A stretch of 64,000 nt of DNA from Vagococcus bubulae (GCF_003950315.1 NZ_NGJT01000002.1:1-64000); one strand, 5' to 3'; shown: positions 17,425 through 27,311, numbered from the stretch's first letter. Notes: generated by a model not told the origin, from the sequence alone. A program made the numbers and translations.

Positions 17425-20400
17425 ATGACAGAAAAAATTACCATGGATGGCAATACAGCAGCTGCTTATATATCTTATGCGTTTACTGAATTAGTGGCAG
17501 TTTATCCGATAACACCAAGTTCTACAATGGCAGAAGTGGTAGAAAATTGGTCAGTGAAACATCGTAAAAATATTTTTGGCGAACCAGTCAAGGTTGTAAA
17601 TATGCAATCAGAAGCAGGTGCAGCAGGAGCAGTACATGGGTCACTAAAAGCTGGAACATTAACATCAACGTATACAGCGTCACAAGGTCTATTGTTGATG
17701 ATACCAAATATGTATAAAATTGCGGGAGAGTTACTTCCGACTGTTTTTCATGTGGCTTCTCGCGCTGTCACAACGAACGCATTAAGTATTTTTGGGGACC
17801 ATGGAGATGTGATGGCAGCAAGACAAACAGGATTTTGTATGTTAGCTGAAAGCTCTGTTCAAGAAGTGATGGATTTATCTGCAGTAGCTCACTTAGCATC
17901 AATTGAAGCAAGTTTACCTTTTATGAACTTTTTTGATGGTTTTAGGACAAGTCATGAAATTCAAAAGATTGATGTGATTCCATATGACATGTTAGGAAAT
18001 TTGGTGAACCAGGAAGCACTAGATGCTTTTAGAAAGCGAGCGATGAATCCGAATCACCCAAGTGTATCAGGAACAGCACAAAATCCAGATATTCATTTTC
18101 AACAAAGAGAAACAATTAACCAATACTATGAAAAAGTTCCTAGTATTGTTCAAAAATATATGCAAGATATTAATGACATACGTGGGACGAATTATGATTT
18201 GAGTACTTATTATGGTCATGAAGAAGCAACAGAAGTCATTATTTCGATGGGGTCTGTTGCACCAACAGTTAGACAAACAGTAGATTATCTAAATAAACAA
18301 GGTAGAAAAGTTGGACATTTAAATATTCATTTATATCGCCCATTCCCAACTGACAATATTTTACAGAATTTACCAAAGACTGTTGAAAGAATTGCTGTTT
18401 TAGATCGAACTAAAGAGCCTGGTGCAGATGGCGAGCCCTTATTACTTGATATTCAAAGTGCAATGTATCGTCATAAAAATCGTCCAATCGTTATTGGAGG
18501 ACGTTATGGGTTAGGTTCTAAAGATGTCCCACCTAATCAAATCAAAGCGATTTTTGATCATTTAAGTGGGCCAGTTGATAAGCTATTGTATCGTTTTACT
18601 GTTGGAATCAATGATGATGTAACACATTTATCATTACCAGTAGGGCCGTTACTTGATTTGACACCAAAAGACACCTATCAAGCAAAATTTTGGGGCTTTG
18701 GGTCTGATGGAACAGTTGGAGCAAACAAACAAGCGATTAAGATTATTGGAAATCACACTGATCTTTATGCTCAAGGGTATTTTTCTTATGATTCAAAAAA
18801 ATCAGGTGGGTTAACAACGTCTTATTTACGTTTTGGAAAAGAACCAATTAATTCGCCTTATTTAATTGAATCAGCAGATTTTATTGGATGCCATAATGGG
18901 TCTTATATTCACCAGTATGATTTGCTAAAAGGGTTAAAAAAAGGTGGCACGTTCCTTTTAAACACCACTTGGGATATGGAAAGAGTCAAACGTTTATTAC
19001 CCAAACGATTAAAAAAAGAACTGGCACAAAAAGAGGCAAATTTTTATATTATTGACGCCATGTCAATTGCGCAACAAGTTGGTTTAGGTCGACGAATTAA
19101 TCAAGTTATGTCGACAGCCTTTTTCGAGTTAAATCATTTAATGCCAAAAGATGAATACATTAACTATTTAAAAGAAGAAGTTGTCGCAAGTTACGGTAAA
19201 AAATCTCAAGCGATTGTGGATAAAAATCATGAAGCCATTGATTTAACGCTGTCAGATTTGGTAAAAGTAGATATACCAGATGACTGGTTAGACATTGAAC
19301 TTGATAATACCATTGTTGACATGTCGAAACCAAAATATGTCCGAGAAATATTGGAACCGATAAATGCACAAAATGGGGATTCGCTTAGTGTGAAAACCTT
19401 GATAGATAACAATATGACAGACGGTAGTATTCCAATGGGAACAGCTGCATTTGAAAAGCGAGGCATCGCTTTAGAAGTCCCCGAATGGATACCAGATGCT
19501 TGTACAATGTGTAATGAGTGTGCATTTGTCTGTCCTCATGCAGCCATTCGACCATTTTTAGCCGATGATGACGAGATGGAAGAAGCACCAGAAGGATTTA
19601 TTGTTCGTGAGATGAAAGGTGCAGATGGCTTGAAATACCGTATTCAAGTGTCATTGGAAGATTGTACGGGTTGTGGATTATGTGTGGATGTGTGTCCGGC
19701 AAAAGAAAAAGCTCTTGTGATGAAGCCTTACGAGGAACAAAAAGAAGAAGCCGTTAATTGGGCATTTGCTATGACATTAAAACAAAAAGCTAATCCAGTG
19801 AAGAAAAAAGAATCAATCAAAGGCTCTCAGTTTGAGCAACCATTAATGGAATTTTCAGGTGCGTGTTCAGGTTGTGGGGAGACAACCTACATTAAATTAT
19901 TAACACAACTATATGGTGACCGTATGTTAATGGCAAATGCAACAGGTTGTTCATCGATTTGGGGAGCCTCATCACCTGCGACACCTTATACAACCAATTC
20001 AGAAGGGCAAGGTCCTGCTTGGAGTAATTCATTATTTGAAGATAATGCCGAATTTGGGTTAGGTATGTACCTAGCCAACAAAACACAACGAGATAGTGTG
20101 AAACATTTACTTGAACAAGCCATTAAAGAAAAAGTTGGTTCTGAGTCGTTAAGAGAATTAATGGCCGACTGGATTGAACATAAAGATGAAGGAAATGGTT
20201 CAAGACAACGTTCAACAAAATTAGAGGCAGCATTAGTAGAAGAGATGAATGGTGTCACATTATTAGAACAAATTTATCGTAAGAAAGATTTATTTGTTAA
20301 ACCAAGCCAATGGATTATTGGTGGTGATGGATGGGCCTATGATATTGGGTTTGGTGGAATAGATCACTGTTTAGCCAGTGGAGAAGATGTCAATATTTTT

Positions 20401-20958
20401 ATCATGGATAATGAAGTGTACTCTAATACTGGAGGTCAAACATCAAAAGCAACACCAACTGGAGCAATTGCGAAATTCTCATCAGAAGGCAAGAGAACTC
20501 CTAAAAAAGATTTAGGATTAATTGCCATGACATATGGTGGTGTGTATGTGGCACAAGTTGCGATAAATGCTAATCCGACACAAGCGATTAAAGCAATAGC
20601 GGAAGCCGAAAGTTATCCTGGGCCATCTCTTATTATAGGGTATGTTCCATGTATTAATCATGGAATACAAGGTGGGATGAGTCATGCTGTTGAAGTGACA
20701 AAACGAGCAGTTGAATCAGGCTATTGGTCATTGTATCGTTATAATCCTGAATTAGTGGATAAAGGAAAAGAACCACTAAAAATAGATTATAAAAAAGCTA
20801 ATTTTGATAATTTAACAGAGTTCTTTAATTATCAAACACGTTTTTCTGCTTTAGAAAATGTGTTAGAAGACGAAGCAGAAGTGGCAACATTACTCGAAAA
20901 ATCAGTCGATGATGCGATTGAAAAAGCACAAACTTATAAGAGATTATCTGGAAAATAA
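17425..20958 (+). CDS. nifJ: Pyruvate:flavodoxin (ferredoxin) oxidoreductase
   Basis: A 1177-residue single-chain enzyme that oxidatively decarboxylates pyruvate to acetyl-CoA and passes electrons to flavodoxin or ferredoxin. The N-terminal domain begins with GNTAAAYISYAFTELVAVYP and YPITPSS. A dicluster ferredoxin domain shows CTMCNECAFVCP (from residue 693) and CTGCGLCVDVCP (from residue 747). A third cluster and the thiamine-diphosphate domain show CSGCGETTYIKLL, CSSIWG and GDGWAYDIGFGG. Length matches NifJ-type enzymes. The upstream flavodoxin gene supports flavodoxin as the partner. This anaerobic, oxygen-sensitive enzyme adds to the usual pyruvate routes of lactic acid bacteria. Confidence 0.97.
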   Translation: MTEKITMDGNTAAAYISYAFTELVAVYPITPSSTMAEVVENWSVKHRKNIFGEPVKVVNMQSEAGAAGAVHGSLKAGTLTSTYTASQGLLLMIPNMYKIAGELLPTVFHVASRAVTTNALSIFGDHGDVMAARQTGFCMLAESSVQEVMDLSAVAHLASIEASLPFMNFFDGFRTSHEIQKIDVIPYDMLGNLVNQEALDAFRKRAMNPNHPSVSGTAQNPDIHFQQRETINQYYEKVPSIVQKYMQDINDIRGTNYDLSTYYGHEEATEVIISMGSVAPTVRQTVDYLNKQGRKVGHLNIHLYRPFPTDNILQNLPKTVERIAVLDRTKEPGADGEPLLLDIQSAMYRHKNRPIVIGGRYGLGSKDVPPNQIKAIFDHLSGPVDKLLYRFTVGINDDVTHLSLPVGPLLDLTPKDTYQAKFWGFGSDGTVGANKQAIKIIGNHTDLYAQGYFSYDSKKSGGLTTSYLRFGKEPINSPYLIESADFIGCHNGSYIHQYDLLKGLKKGGTFLLNTTWDMERVKRLLPKRLKKELAQKEANFYIIDAMSIAQQVGLGRRINQVMSTAFFELNHLMPKDEYINYLKEEVVASYGKKSQAIVDKNHEAIDLTLSDLVKVDIPDDWLDIELDNTIVDMSKPKYVREILEPINAQNGDSLSVKTLIDNNMTDGSIPMGTAAFEKRGIALEVPEWIPDACTMCNECAFVCPHAAIRPFLADDDEMEEAPEGFIVREMKGADGLKYRIQVSLEDCTGCGLCVDVCPAKEKALVMKPYEEQKEEAVNWAFAMTLKQKANPVKKKESIKGSQFEQPLMEFSGACSGCGETTYIKLLTQLYGDRMLMANATGCSSIWGASSPATPYTTNSEGQGPAWSNSLFEDNAEFGLGMYLANKTQRDSVKHLLEQAIKEKVGSESLRELMADWIEHKDEGNGSRQRSTKLEAALVEEMNGVTLLEQIYRKKDLFVKPSQWIIGGDGWAYDIGFGGIDHCLASGEDVNIFIMDNEVYSNTGGQTSKATPTGAIAKFSSEGKRTPKKDLGLIAMTYGGVYVAQVAINANPTQAIKAIAEAESYPGPSLIIGYVPCINHGIQGGMSHAVEVTKRAVESGYWSLYRYNPELVDKGKEPLKIDYKKANFDNLTEFFNYQTRFSALENVLEDEAEVATLLEKSVDDAIEKAQTYKRLSGK

Positions 20959-21004
20959 AAAAGAAGTTGACTAATCAAGTGTTGATTTGTCAACTTCTTT
21001 TTTG
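20956..21004. terminator. Bidirectional terminator between nifJ and the Mga-like gene
   Basis: AAAAAAGAAGTTGAC pairs with a matching GTCAACTTCTTTTTT arm around a 16-base loop. A and T runs on both sides let it serve both convergent genes. The stop of the Mga-like gene lies in the loop. Confidence 0.85.
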
Positions 21005-22485
21005 TTAATTAAATTAAAAATATTGTCAGCTTCTTTTTCTTTTAGTAAGGCAGTTAATGAAGAAAATGAAGTATCAATACAATTTAGTGGAAGTATGATT
21101 ACATTTTCTTTTTTTAATTCTTCATGAAAATTGAACGATTTTGTAAACACCAAGATATTATTTTCGTGGTTTTTGAGCGTACTGATTGGCTCTGCACCTA
21201 ATAGAAATTCTTTTATCATAAATTTATTGAAAGATAGGTTATTATAGAGCAAATGTTTCATTAACTTATGATCAGCAATGGACTCGCTGACGATAGTTAG
21301 TGTCAAGTTAGGCATGAGAAATCGTAATAAATTCGTTAACAACATGGTGAAGTAATTTAGTTCACTATAGGAAACAGCTTCTATAATATTAAGTTCCTTT
21401 TCACAGTTGATTTTTACTTGAACTAATCGGTTGTATATTTCCTGGTCTAGGTCAGACTTCAGAACATTGCAATCATAATTATTTATTTTTATTAAGTGAT
21501 GTAAATTAAATAAATAGCGTTTATATAAATAAAAAATACCTGTTCTAAAATCTGGTAGTTTGACAATATCAGAGCCAAAATAGTGTTCAATTAAATTAAC
21601 TAAATAGCTAACCCTATCTTGACGATAGACTATTTCTTTAACTTGTATTTTATCTTGTTCAGACCATTTATTTGAAAAAAGTGGGTTTTTTGTGGAACAG
21701 TAGACTAAAAAAATATAATCATAATCAGACTTTGACCAGTTATGTGGTCCAAATAATTGGTCGAGATATGATGGTAACATTTTATAAATAAAAATAGTTT
21801 TTAATTCTTCAAATTCTTCATTATAAGGTAACGAATAATCTGGGTTATATCGAATCCATGAAAGCATAATTAGATGTTCGAAAAAACCATATTCTTCTTG
21901 TGAATGTTCAAGAAAATCGAAAGAAATGAAAGAATTAGTCTCGCAAATAAATTGACGTACTTTATAAGTATCTTTGGGAGTGATCTCGTAACAATGTATC
22001 CCATAGTTAAAGGCTAATGTTGAAATAAGATAACGTATTCTGTATTCGTCACCTTTTATTTTATAGTTATGGGTGTCTAGTCCAATATAGTGTAAAAAGG
22101 ATTTACAAGAATTAATGACTCTATAGGCATTTGCTTTTGAAATATAGATGGAATCAATAAAGTCATTCAACGTTTGGTCAGTATTTGTCACTAAAAATTT
22201 CAAAGCAAGTAAAACATTAGATTGTTGATAAATAATATGTTGTATCTGTCGGCAAGATAAATCGCATAATGAAGTTAGTGAGTAAACATTGGGTTTTATT
22301 TCATTAATGGAAATGTATGTATCTAGCAGTCGCTCCAGTTCTTTTATAGTATTTAATATTTTTACTTTTGAGAATTGAGTGACTTCAATTAAATCATTCA
22401 TATGACTGTATTTCTTATTAAATAAAATTTTAAATATTAAAATCTCATCTTTTACTCTGTTTTCAATATGATTATCTAACAGCAT
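20971..22485 (-). CDS. Mga-like (PRD/HTH) transcriptional regulator
   Basis: A 504-residue protein with an N-terminal pair of HTH segments (about residues 20-165, including TQFSKVKILNTIKELERLL and YISKANAYRVINSC), a long helical PRD-like middle and a C-terminal EIIB-like portion. This layout and length match Mga and AtxA-type virulence regulators. The gene diverges from a sortase-anchored surface protein gene with about 180 bases between starts. That is the classic position for a regulator of a surface-protein gene. Control of 22664-25504, and perhaps of the similar promoter at 58571-58602, is inferred from the shared motif. Confidence 0.8.
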   Translation of the reverse strand: MLLDNHIENRVKDEILIFKILFNKKYSHMNDLIEVTQFSKVKILNTIKELERLLDTYISINEIKPNVYSLTSLCDLSCRQIQHIIYQQSNVLLALKFLVTNTDQTLNDFIDSIYISKANAYRVINSCKSFLHYIGLDTHNYKIKGDEYRIRYLISTLAFNYGIHCYEITPKDTYKVRQFICETNSFISFDFLEHSQEEYGFFEHLIMLSWIRYNPDYSLPYNEEFEELKTIFIYKMLPSYLDQLFGPHNWSKSDYDYIFLVYCSTKNPLFSNKWSEQDKIQVKEIVYRQDRVSYLVNLIEHYFGSDIVKLPDFRTGIFYLYKRYLFNLHHLIKINNYDCNVLKSDLDQEIYNRLVQVKINCEKELNIIEAVSYSELNYFTMLLTNLLRFLMPNLTLTIVSESIADHKLMKHLLYNNLSFNKFMIKEFLLGAEPISTLKNHENNILVFTKSFNFHEELKKENVIILPLNCIDTSFSSLTALLKEKEADNIFNLINKKEVDKSTLD

Positions 22486-22561
22486 AAATGCGCCCCTTCC
22501 CTAAATAGCTATAATCTATTATATTCTAATTTGTTTAAAAAAGAGAAGACTCGTTATTATA

Positions 22562-22608
22562 TTTTTCTCAAAAAAATTTTATTTTAAAAAAAATAATGAG
22601 AAAAAATT
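22562..22608. promoter_or_regulatory. Inverted TGAGAAAAA motif in the Mga-like/surface protein intergenic region
   Basis: TTTTTCTCA (22562-22570) and TGAGAAAAA (22597-22605) are mirror-image 9-mers 26 bases apart. The right-hand copy is part of AATAATGAGAAAAA, and AATGAGAAAAA recurs twice ahead of the second LPKTG protein at 58571-58602. A regulator-binding role is inference; the region is very AT-rich. Confidence 0.4.
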
Positions 22609-22663
22609 GAAAAATAATTTGTTATTCTTTAGATTGAAATAAGTTTGGAAGGGAAATAAAGGT

Positions 22664-25504
22664 ATGAAAATAAAGAAAATAAGCCATTTTTTAATGGCAG
22701 TTATGGTGTTACCTTATTTTAGTGGATTAAGCGTTTTAGCTGAGAAAAAGCCGATTAATGATGCTTATGATAAGCAAGAAGAGGTTGTCAAAGAAACAAA
22801 ACGGTATAAGGAAAAGAAAATAACGTTAAAAGCAAAAAAAAGTCAGGAATTTGTAGAACCAACACCAATTGATTATGAAATTTTAATTGATGGTTCAGGC
22901 TCTATGCGTGATACTGGTAGTTTGGAAACAACAAAATCTGTCTTAAAAGACTTTATTAACACGAGAAATAAAAAGACAGATAGAGTAGGATTGTCAGTAT
23001 TTAGAGGACCTGGTTATGATATGGTAAATAATACGATGTTATATGATGTTATAACAGATACTATTAGTGATTATGATAATAATTTTGATGAATTAAATCA
23101 AAAAATTGATGGATTAAAATCAGGAGGATTAACACCTTTACTTGATGGACTTAATCATTCGTTAAACAAAATGAATGCTACAAATCGAAAAGACGCGAGA
23201 AAAGTGTTAATCGTTTTTTCTGATGGACACCCTAATATTGGTCCTAAGAGAGATTATGTTGTTACTAAAAACGCTTTGAGAGGTGCTGAGCAATATATAA
23301 ATCCTGAAGTGAATTATCCAGGAAATAAAGCAATCGAGTTAAGAAAAGAGATTGATGAATTTTATGAAAAGGGAGATATTGAGTCAGATTTATATTTACA
23401 AAAGGAAAAAGAATTAAATGAATTAGATAATAAGTTTCCATTGGGATACAAAAATGTAAATTTTGATAACCCTTCAGATAGAGTTAATAAAGATTTTGAA
23501 GGAAGACGTTATGAAAATCATATACAAGAGTTTTATGATTTAGCAGACATGATCACGAAAAAAGCAACAGATATAAAAAAACAAGGTTATGAAGTGTATA
23601 CCGTTTATTTAGATAACTCGAAAAGTGATTCTTACTCAAAAATTATTAATAAAAATGGTGAAGTAGAATCATTATTTAAGAATATGGCACAAGATTCTAA
23701 TCATTATTTTTCTGCAAGCAATGTTAATTTATTAAGCCAATCTTTTAAAGAGTTGGATAATACCATTAAAAAATATACTTATGAAATTCATGATGACATC
23801 GAACAAGGATATACATTAATGCCAGAGACGATTAAATCAGATAAGGATAATGTGTTAGTTAATCATGATGATAAACACATACAATGGACATCATCAGGAG
23901 TTGACTATGAAGAATTAACTGTTTCATATCATATATACAAGGAAATTTCTGAGGGAACTGTCGTGGTGAAACACGTAGATGAATCAGGCAAAGAATTAGT
24001 GGAATCTGAAACAAAAACCAATACAGTTGGCGAAAAATACGAGACTGAATCAAAAGAAATTCCAGGTTATGAACTAATAACAACGCCAACTAACGCTAAA
24101 GGTGACTTCAAAGAGGGCACACAAGAAGTGATCTATGTGTACAAACCAACAACAGAAGTACCGTCTGTTGTTGAAGGCACTGTGATTGTGAAACATGTGG
24201 ATGAAAGTGGCAAAGTAATCGCGAAATCTGAAACAAAAACCGATACAGTTGGCGAAAAATACGAGACAACATCAAAAGAAATACCAGGATATGAGTTGGT
24301 GACAACACCAACCAATGCAACTGGTGAGTTTAAAGAAGGTACACAAGAAGTTATTTATGTGTACAAGCCAAAAACAGAAGCACCCTCTATTGTTGAAGGC
24401 ACAGTGATTGTGAAACATGTGGACGAAAGTGGCAAAGCAGTCGCAAACCCTGAAACAAAAACGAATACAGTTGGCGAAAAATACGAGACTGAATCAAAAG
24501 AAATCCCAGGTTATGAGTTAGTGACAACACCAACTAATGCAACTGGTGAGTTTAAAGAAGGTAAGCAAGAAGTTATTTATGTGTACAAACCAAAAGAAGA
24601 AGCACCTTCTATTATCGAAGGCACTGTGGTTGTGAAACATGTGGATGAAAGAGGCAAAGCAGTCGCAAACCCTGAAACAAAAACGAATACAGTTGGCGAA
24701 AAATACGAGACTGAATCAAAAGAAATCCCAGGTTATGAGTTAGTGACAACCCCAACCAACGCCAATGGTGAGTTTAAAGAAGGTACACAAGAAGTTATTT
24801 ATGTGTACAAACCAAAAGAAGAAGTACCCTCTATTGTTGAAGGCACAGTGATTGTGAAACATGTGGATGAAAGCGGCAAAGCAATCGCAAAACCTGAAAC
24901 AAAAACTGATACAGTTGGCGAAAAATATGAGACTGAATCAAAAGACATTCCAGGTTATGAATTAGTGACAACGCCAACTAACGCAACGGGTGAGTTTAAA
25001 GAAGGTACGCAAGAAGTTATTTATGTGTACAAACCAAAAGAAGAAGTACCCTCTGTTATAGAAGGCACAGTGATTGTGAAACATGTGGACGAAAGTGGTA
25101 AAGCAATCGCAAAACCTGAAACAAAAACTAATGAAGTTGGCGAAAAATACGAGACTGAATCAAAAGAAATCCCAGGTTATGAGTTAGTGACAACACCAAC
25201 CAACGCCAATGGAGACTTCAAAGAGGGCACACAAGAAGTTATCTATGTGTACAAGCCAGCTAAACAAATCATTACTAATGAGGCTAATACTAATGAAACT
25301 AATACGATAGAAAAACCATCGAGTAAGCCGGTATCAAAAAATGTAATAAAATATGATAAGAAGAATAATAATATTATTTTAAAAAATGAATTAGCGAAAA
25401 CATTACCTAAGACAGGTGACATAGAAAATAGAACATATCTGTTAATGGGAATCATATCAATAGTTAGTTCTTTTGGAATATTAGTTTTAAGAAGAATAAA
25501 ATAA
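22664..25504 (+). CDS. LPKTG-anchored surface protein with VWA domain and six MucBP-like repeats
   Basis: A 946-residue cell-wall protein. Residues 1-27 are a signal peptide. A von Willebrand A domain runs from about residue 70, with the MIDAS motif DGSGS from Asp76 and a VFSDGHP block. A linker follows to residue 429, then six tandem 74-residue MucBP-like repeats from residue 430, each starting EGTV(V/I)VKHVDE and ending (I/V)IYVYKP. The end carries LPKTG at residues 914-918, a hydrophobic helix and a positive tail, so sortase joins it to peptidoglycan. It is probably an adhesin binding mucin or matrix glycoprotein. The Mga-like gene diverges from it. Ligand is not predictable. Confidence 0.92.
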   Translation: MKIKKISHFLMAVMVLPYFSGLSVLAEKKPINDAYDKQEEVVKETKRYKEKKITLKAKKSQEFVEPTPIDYEILIDGSGSMRDTGSLETTKSVLKDFINTRNKKTDRVGLSVFRGPGYDMVNNTMLYDVITDTISDYDNNFDELNQKIDGLKSGGLTPLLDGLNHSLNKMNATNRKDARKVLIVFSDGHPNIGPKRDYVVTKNALRGAEQYINPEVNYPGNKAIELRKEIDEFYEKGDIESDLYLQKEKELNELDNKFPLGYKNVNFDNPSDRVNKDFEGRRYENHIQEFYDLADMITKKATDIKKQGYEVYTVYLDNSKSDSYSKIINKNGEVESLFKNMAQDSNHYFSASNVNLLSQSFKELDNTIKKYTYEIHDDIEQGYTLMPETIKSDKDNVLVNHDDKHIQWTSSGVDYEELTVSYHIYKEISEGTVVVKHVDESGKELVESETKTNTVGEKYETESKEIPGYELITTPTNAKGDFKEGTQEVIYVYKPTTEVPSVVEGTVIVKHVDESGKVIAKSETKTDTVGEKYETTSKEIPGYELVTTPTNATGEFKEGTQEVIYVYKPKTEAPSIVEGTVIVKHVDESGKAVANPETKTNTVGEKYETESKEIPGYELVTTPTNATGEFKEGKQEVIYVYKPKEEAPSIIEGTVVVKHVDERGKAVANPETKTNTVGEKYETESKEIPGYELVTTPTNANGEFKEGTQEVIYVYKPKEEVPSIVEGTVIVKHVDESGKAIAKPETKTDTVGEKYETESKDIPGYELVTTPTNATGEFKEGTQEVIYVYKPKEEVPSVIEGTVIVKHVDESGKAIAKPETKTNEVGEKYETESKEIPGYELVTTPTNANGDFKEGTQEVIYVYKPAKQIITNEANTNETNTIEKPSSKPVSKNVIKYDKKNNNIILKNELAKTLPKTGDIENRTYLLMGIISIVSSFGILVLRRIK
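23951..25260 (+). repeat. Six 222-bp tandem repeats within the surface protein gene
   Basis: Units begin at 23951, 24173, 24395, 24617, 24839 and 25061, exactly 222 bases apart. Conserved blocks such as AAATACGAGACTGAATCAAA recur almost unchanged. The high nucleotide identity implies recent duplication or homogenisation and allows copy-number change. The last unit runs into the Asn/Thr-rich wall linker. Confidence 0.95.
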
Positions 25505-25532
25505 TTGCTATAAAATCATAGCAAAACAATTC

Positions 25533-25578
25533 AAATCCATTTATATTATGTATAGAGCATAATATAGATGGATTTTTT
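25533..25578 (+). terminator. Intrinsic terminator after the surface protein gene
   Basis: AAATCCATTTATATTATG pairs with CATAATATAGATGGATTT (one mismatch) around a 7-base loop, followed by T. It overlaps a possible upstream start at 25568 of the next gene, which argues against that start. Confidence 0.85.
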
Positions 25579-25603
25579 ATTATCACAAAAAGGAGTCTTA
25601 AGT

Positions 25604-26287
25604 ATGAATCATAAATTATTTATTGTAGAAGACGACCCTGTCATTTGTCAGGGGTTAAAAACCCATCTATCTCAGTGGGGATATAATTGTTTTAGTGTAG
25701 AAAACTTTGAAAAAGTATTAGATGAGATTCAAGAAACTCAAGCTGATATGGTATTAATGGATATTTCGTTGCCTTATTATAATGGGTTTTACTGGTGTGA
25801 AAAATTGCGTCAAGTGTCAGAGATACCTATTATTTTTCTTTCGTCAGCGGATGATAATATGAACATGGTTATGGCAATGAATATGGGAGCAGATGATTTC
25901 GTAGCAAAACCATTTGATTTTTCTGTTTTGGTAGCAAAAATTCAGGCTCTACTTAGAAGAAGTTACCAGTTTGGAAATGTAACGTCGTATCAAAATGGTG
26001 ATTATCAATTACTCTTCCAAGATAATCGTGTGAAATATCATGATGAGAGCATTGATGTTTCACCAACTGAGTGTAAAATTTTGTCGCTATTATTTCAATA
26101 TAAAAATCAAATCGTGACAAAGGACATGATGATGGAAAAATTATGGGAAGGTGATGACTTTATTGACAATAATACCTTGTCAGTGAATATGGCTCGACTA
26201 CGAAAAAAACTATCTCCTATTAAGTTAGATGACCATATCCAAACAGTTAAAGGTAAAGGCTATTTATTAGATGGGTTAGACGGATGA
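25604..26287 (+). CDS. Response regulator, OmpR family (BceR-like)
   Basis: A 227-residue response regulator with a receiver domain (phospho-acceptor Asp53 in LMDISLP, acidic pair in VEDD, Lys in FVAKPFDF) and a C-terminal winged HTH (about 130-225). Start ATG 25604 has AAAGGAG 8 bases upstream; an in-frame ATG at 25568 lies inside the preceding terminator. It overlaps the kinase gene by 4 bases. Followed by an intramembrane-sensing kinase and a BceAB-type transporter, it is most likely the activator of that transporter in response to peptide antibiotics. Confidence 0.92.
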   Translation: MNHKLFIVEDDPVICQGLKTHLSQWGYNCFSVENFEKVLDEIQETQADMVLMDISLPYYNGFYWCEKLRQVSEIPIIFLSSADDNMNMVMAMNMGADDFVAKPFDFSVLVAKIQALLRRSYQFGNVTSYQNGDYQLLFQDNRVKYHDESIDVSPTECKILSLLFQYKNQIVTKDMMMEKLWEGDDFIDNNTLSVNMARLRKKLSPIKLDDHIQTVKGKGYLLDGLDG

Positions 26288-27279
26288 AAAAATTTCTTTA
26301 CCAATATTTAAAAGACCGTATGGGTTATTATTTATTTGTGATACTAATTAGTATGATGTTTTTGGTGACGTTTTTTTTATATGATTTACCTATAATGGCA
26401 TTTAAAGATGGATTACTTTTTGTTGTCTTTATATTATTGATTTGGGAAGTGATTGATATGCGACAAACATATAAAAAACATCAAGCCTTACACCAGCTTA
26501 TCAATCAGGAAACAATCGATAATCAGTTGTATCAGAATGTAACAGTAGGAAATGGATTAATTGAAGAAGATTATCAAACACTACTAAAAAAAATAAGTGA
26601 TGACAATCAACGCTTGGAGCATGAACTTTCTTCTGAACAACGGAAATTACTAGACTATTATGGTATGTGGAGCCATCAAATTAAAACACCACTAGCTGCT
26701 TTACAAGTATTAATTGAAACTGATCCTACCGCTACGACAAAGATAAAAAATGAGATATCAACTATTGATGGTTATTTATCGATGATGCTACATTATTTAA
26801 AAATGACGAATTTACAAGATGATTTGGTTTTAAAAAGTGTTGCATTAGAAGATGTGGTAAAGAAAGTTATTAAAAAATACCGTATGTTTTTTATTCAAAA
26901 AGAGTTAAGTGTTACATTGGAATCCTTTCAAAAAGAGATTGTGACGGATGAAAAATGGTTAGTATTTATTTTAGAACAAATTGTGTTTAATAGCATTAAA
27001 TACACTAAAACTGGTGGCATCAGTATTTATTTGTCTGGTGAAACATTAATAATTCAAGATAGTGGAATAGGAATTCTTCCACAAGATTTGCCACGGATTT
27101 TTGAGTCAGGTTACACAGGTTTTAATGGCAGACAGCATCAAAAAGCGACAGGTCTAGGACTTCATATGAGTCAAAATGTTGCCAATCAATTAGGGATTAA
27201 TTTAGAGATAGAATCTGAGGTAGGAAAAGGAACAAGTGTCTTTATTACGTTTTCTCAATATGAATCAACCTATGATTAG
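26284..27279 (+). CDS. Intramembrane-sensing histidine kinase (BceS-like)
   Basis: A 331-residue kinase with two closely spaced N-terminal helices (about residues 15-33 and 41-57) and almost no extracellular loop, the hallmark of the intramembrane-sensing group. The H-box WSHQIKTPLAAL holds His131. The ATPase end shows an N-box (EQIVFNSIKYT), G1 IQDSGIGI and G2 GLGLHMSQNVA. Such kinases do not sense peptides alone but through the partner BceB-type permease encoded at 28148-30130. A terminator hairpin separates it from the transporter genes. Confidence 0.92.
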   Translation: MKKFLYQYLKDRMGYYLFVILISMMFLVTFFLYDLPIMAFKDGLLFVVFILLIWEVIDMRQTYKKHQALHQLINQETIDNQLYQNVTVGNGLIEEDYQTLLKKISDDNQRLEHELSSEQRKLLDYYGMWSHQIKTPLAALQVLIETDPTATTKIKNEISTIDGYLSMMLHYLKMTNLQDDLVLKSVALEDVVKKVIKKYRMFFIQKELSVTLESFQKEIVTDEKWLVFILEQIVFNSIKYTKTGGISIYLSGETLIIQDSGIGILPQDLPRIFESGYTGFNGRQHQKATGLGLHMSQNVANQLGINLEIESEVGKGTSVFITFSQYESTYD

Positions 27280-27311
27280 CCAAACTTACTAAGTTGTAAG
27301 TTTGGTTTTTT
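27280..27311 (+). terminator. Terminator between kinase and ABC transporter genes
   Basis: CCAAACTTAC and GTAAGTTTGG form a 10-bp stem with a 6-base loop and a T run. It splits the regulator pair from the transporter pair, which should have a separate, inducible promoter in the 75 bases before 27388. Confidence 0.85.

Noticed and set aside
23951-25260. CRISPR-like periodicity
   Set aside because: The 222-base units are coding MucBP repeats with no spacers.
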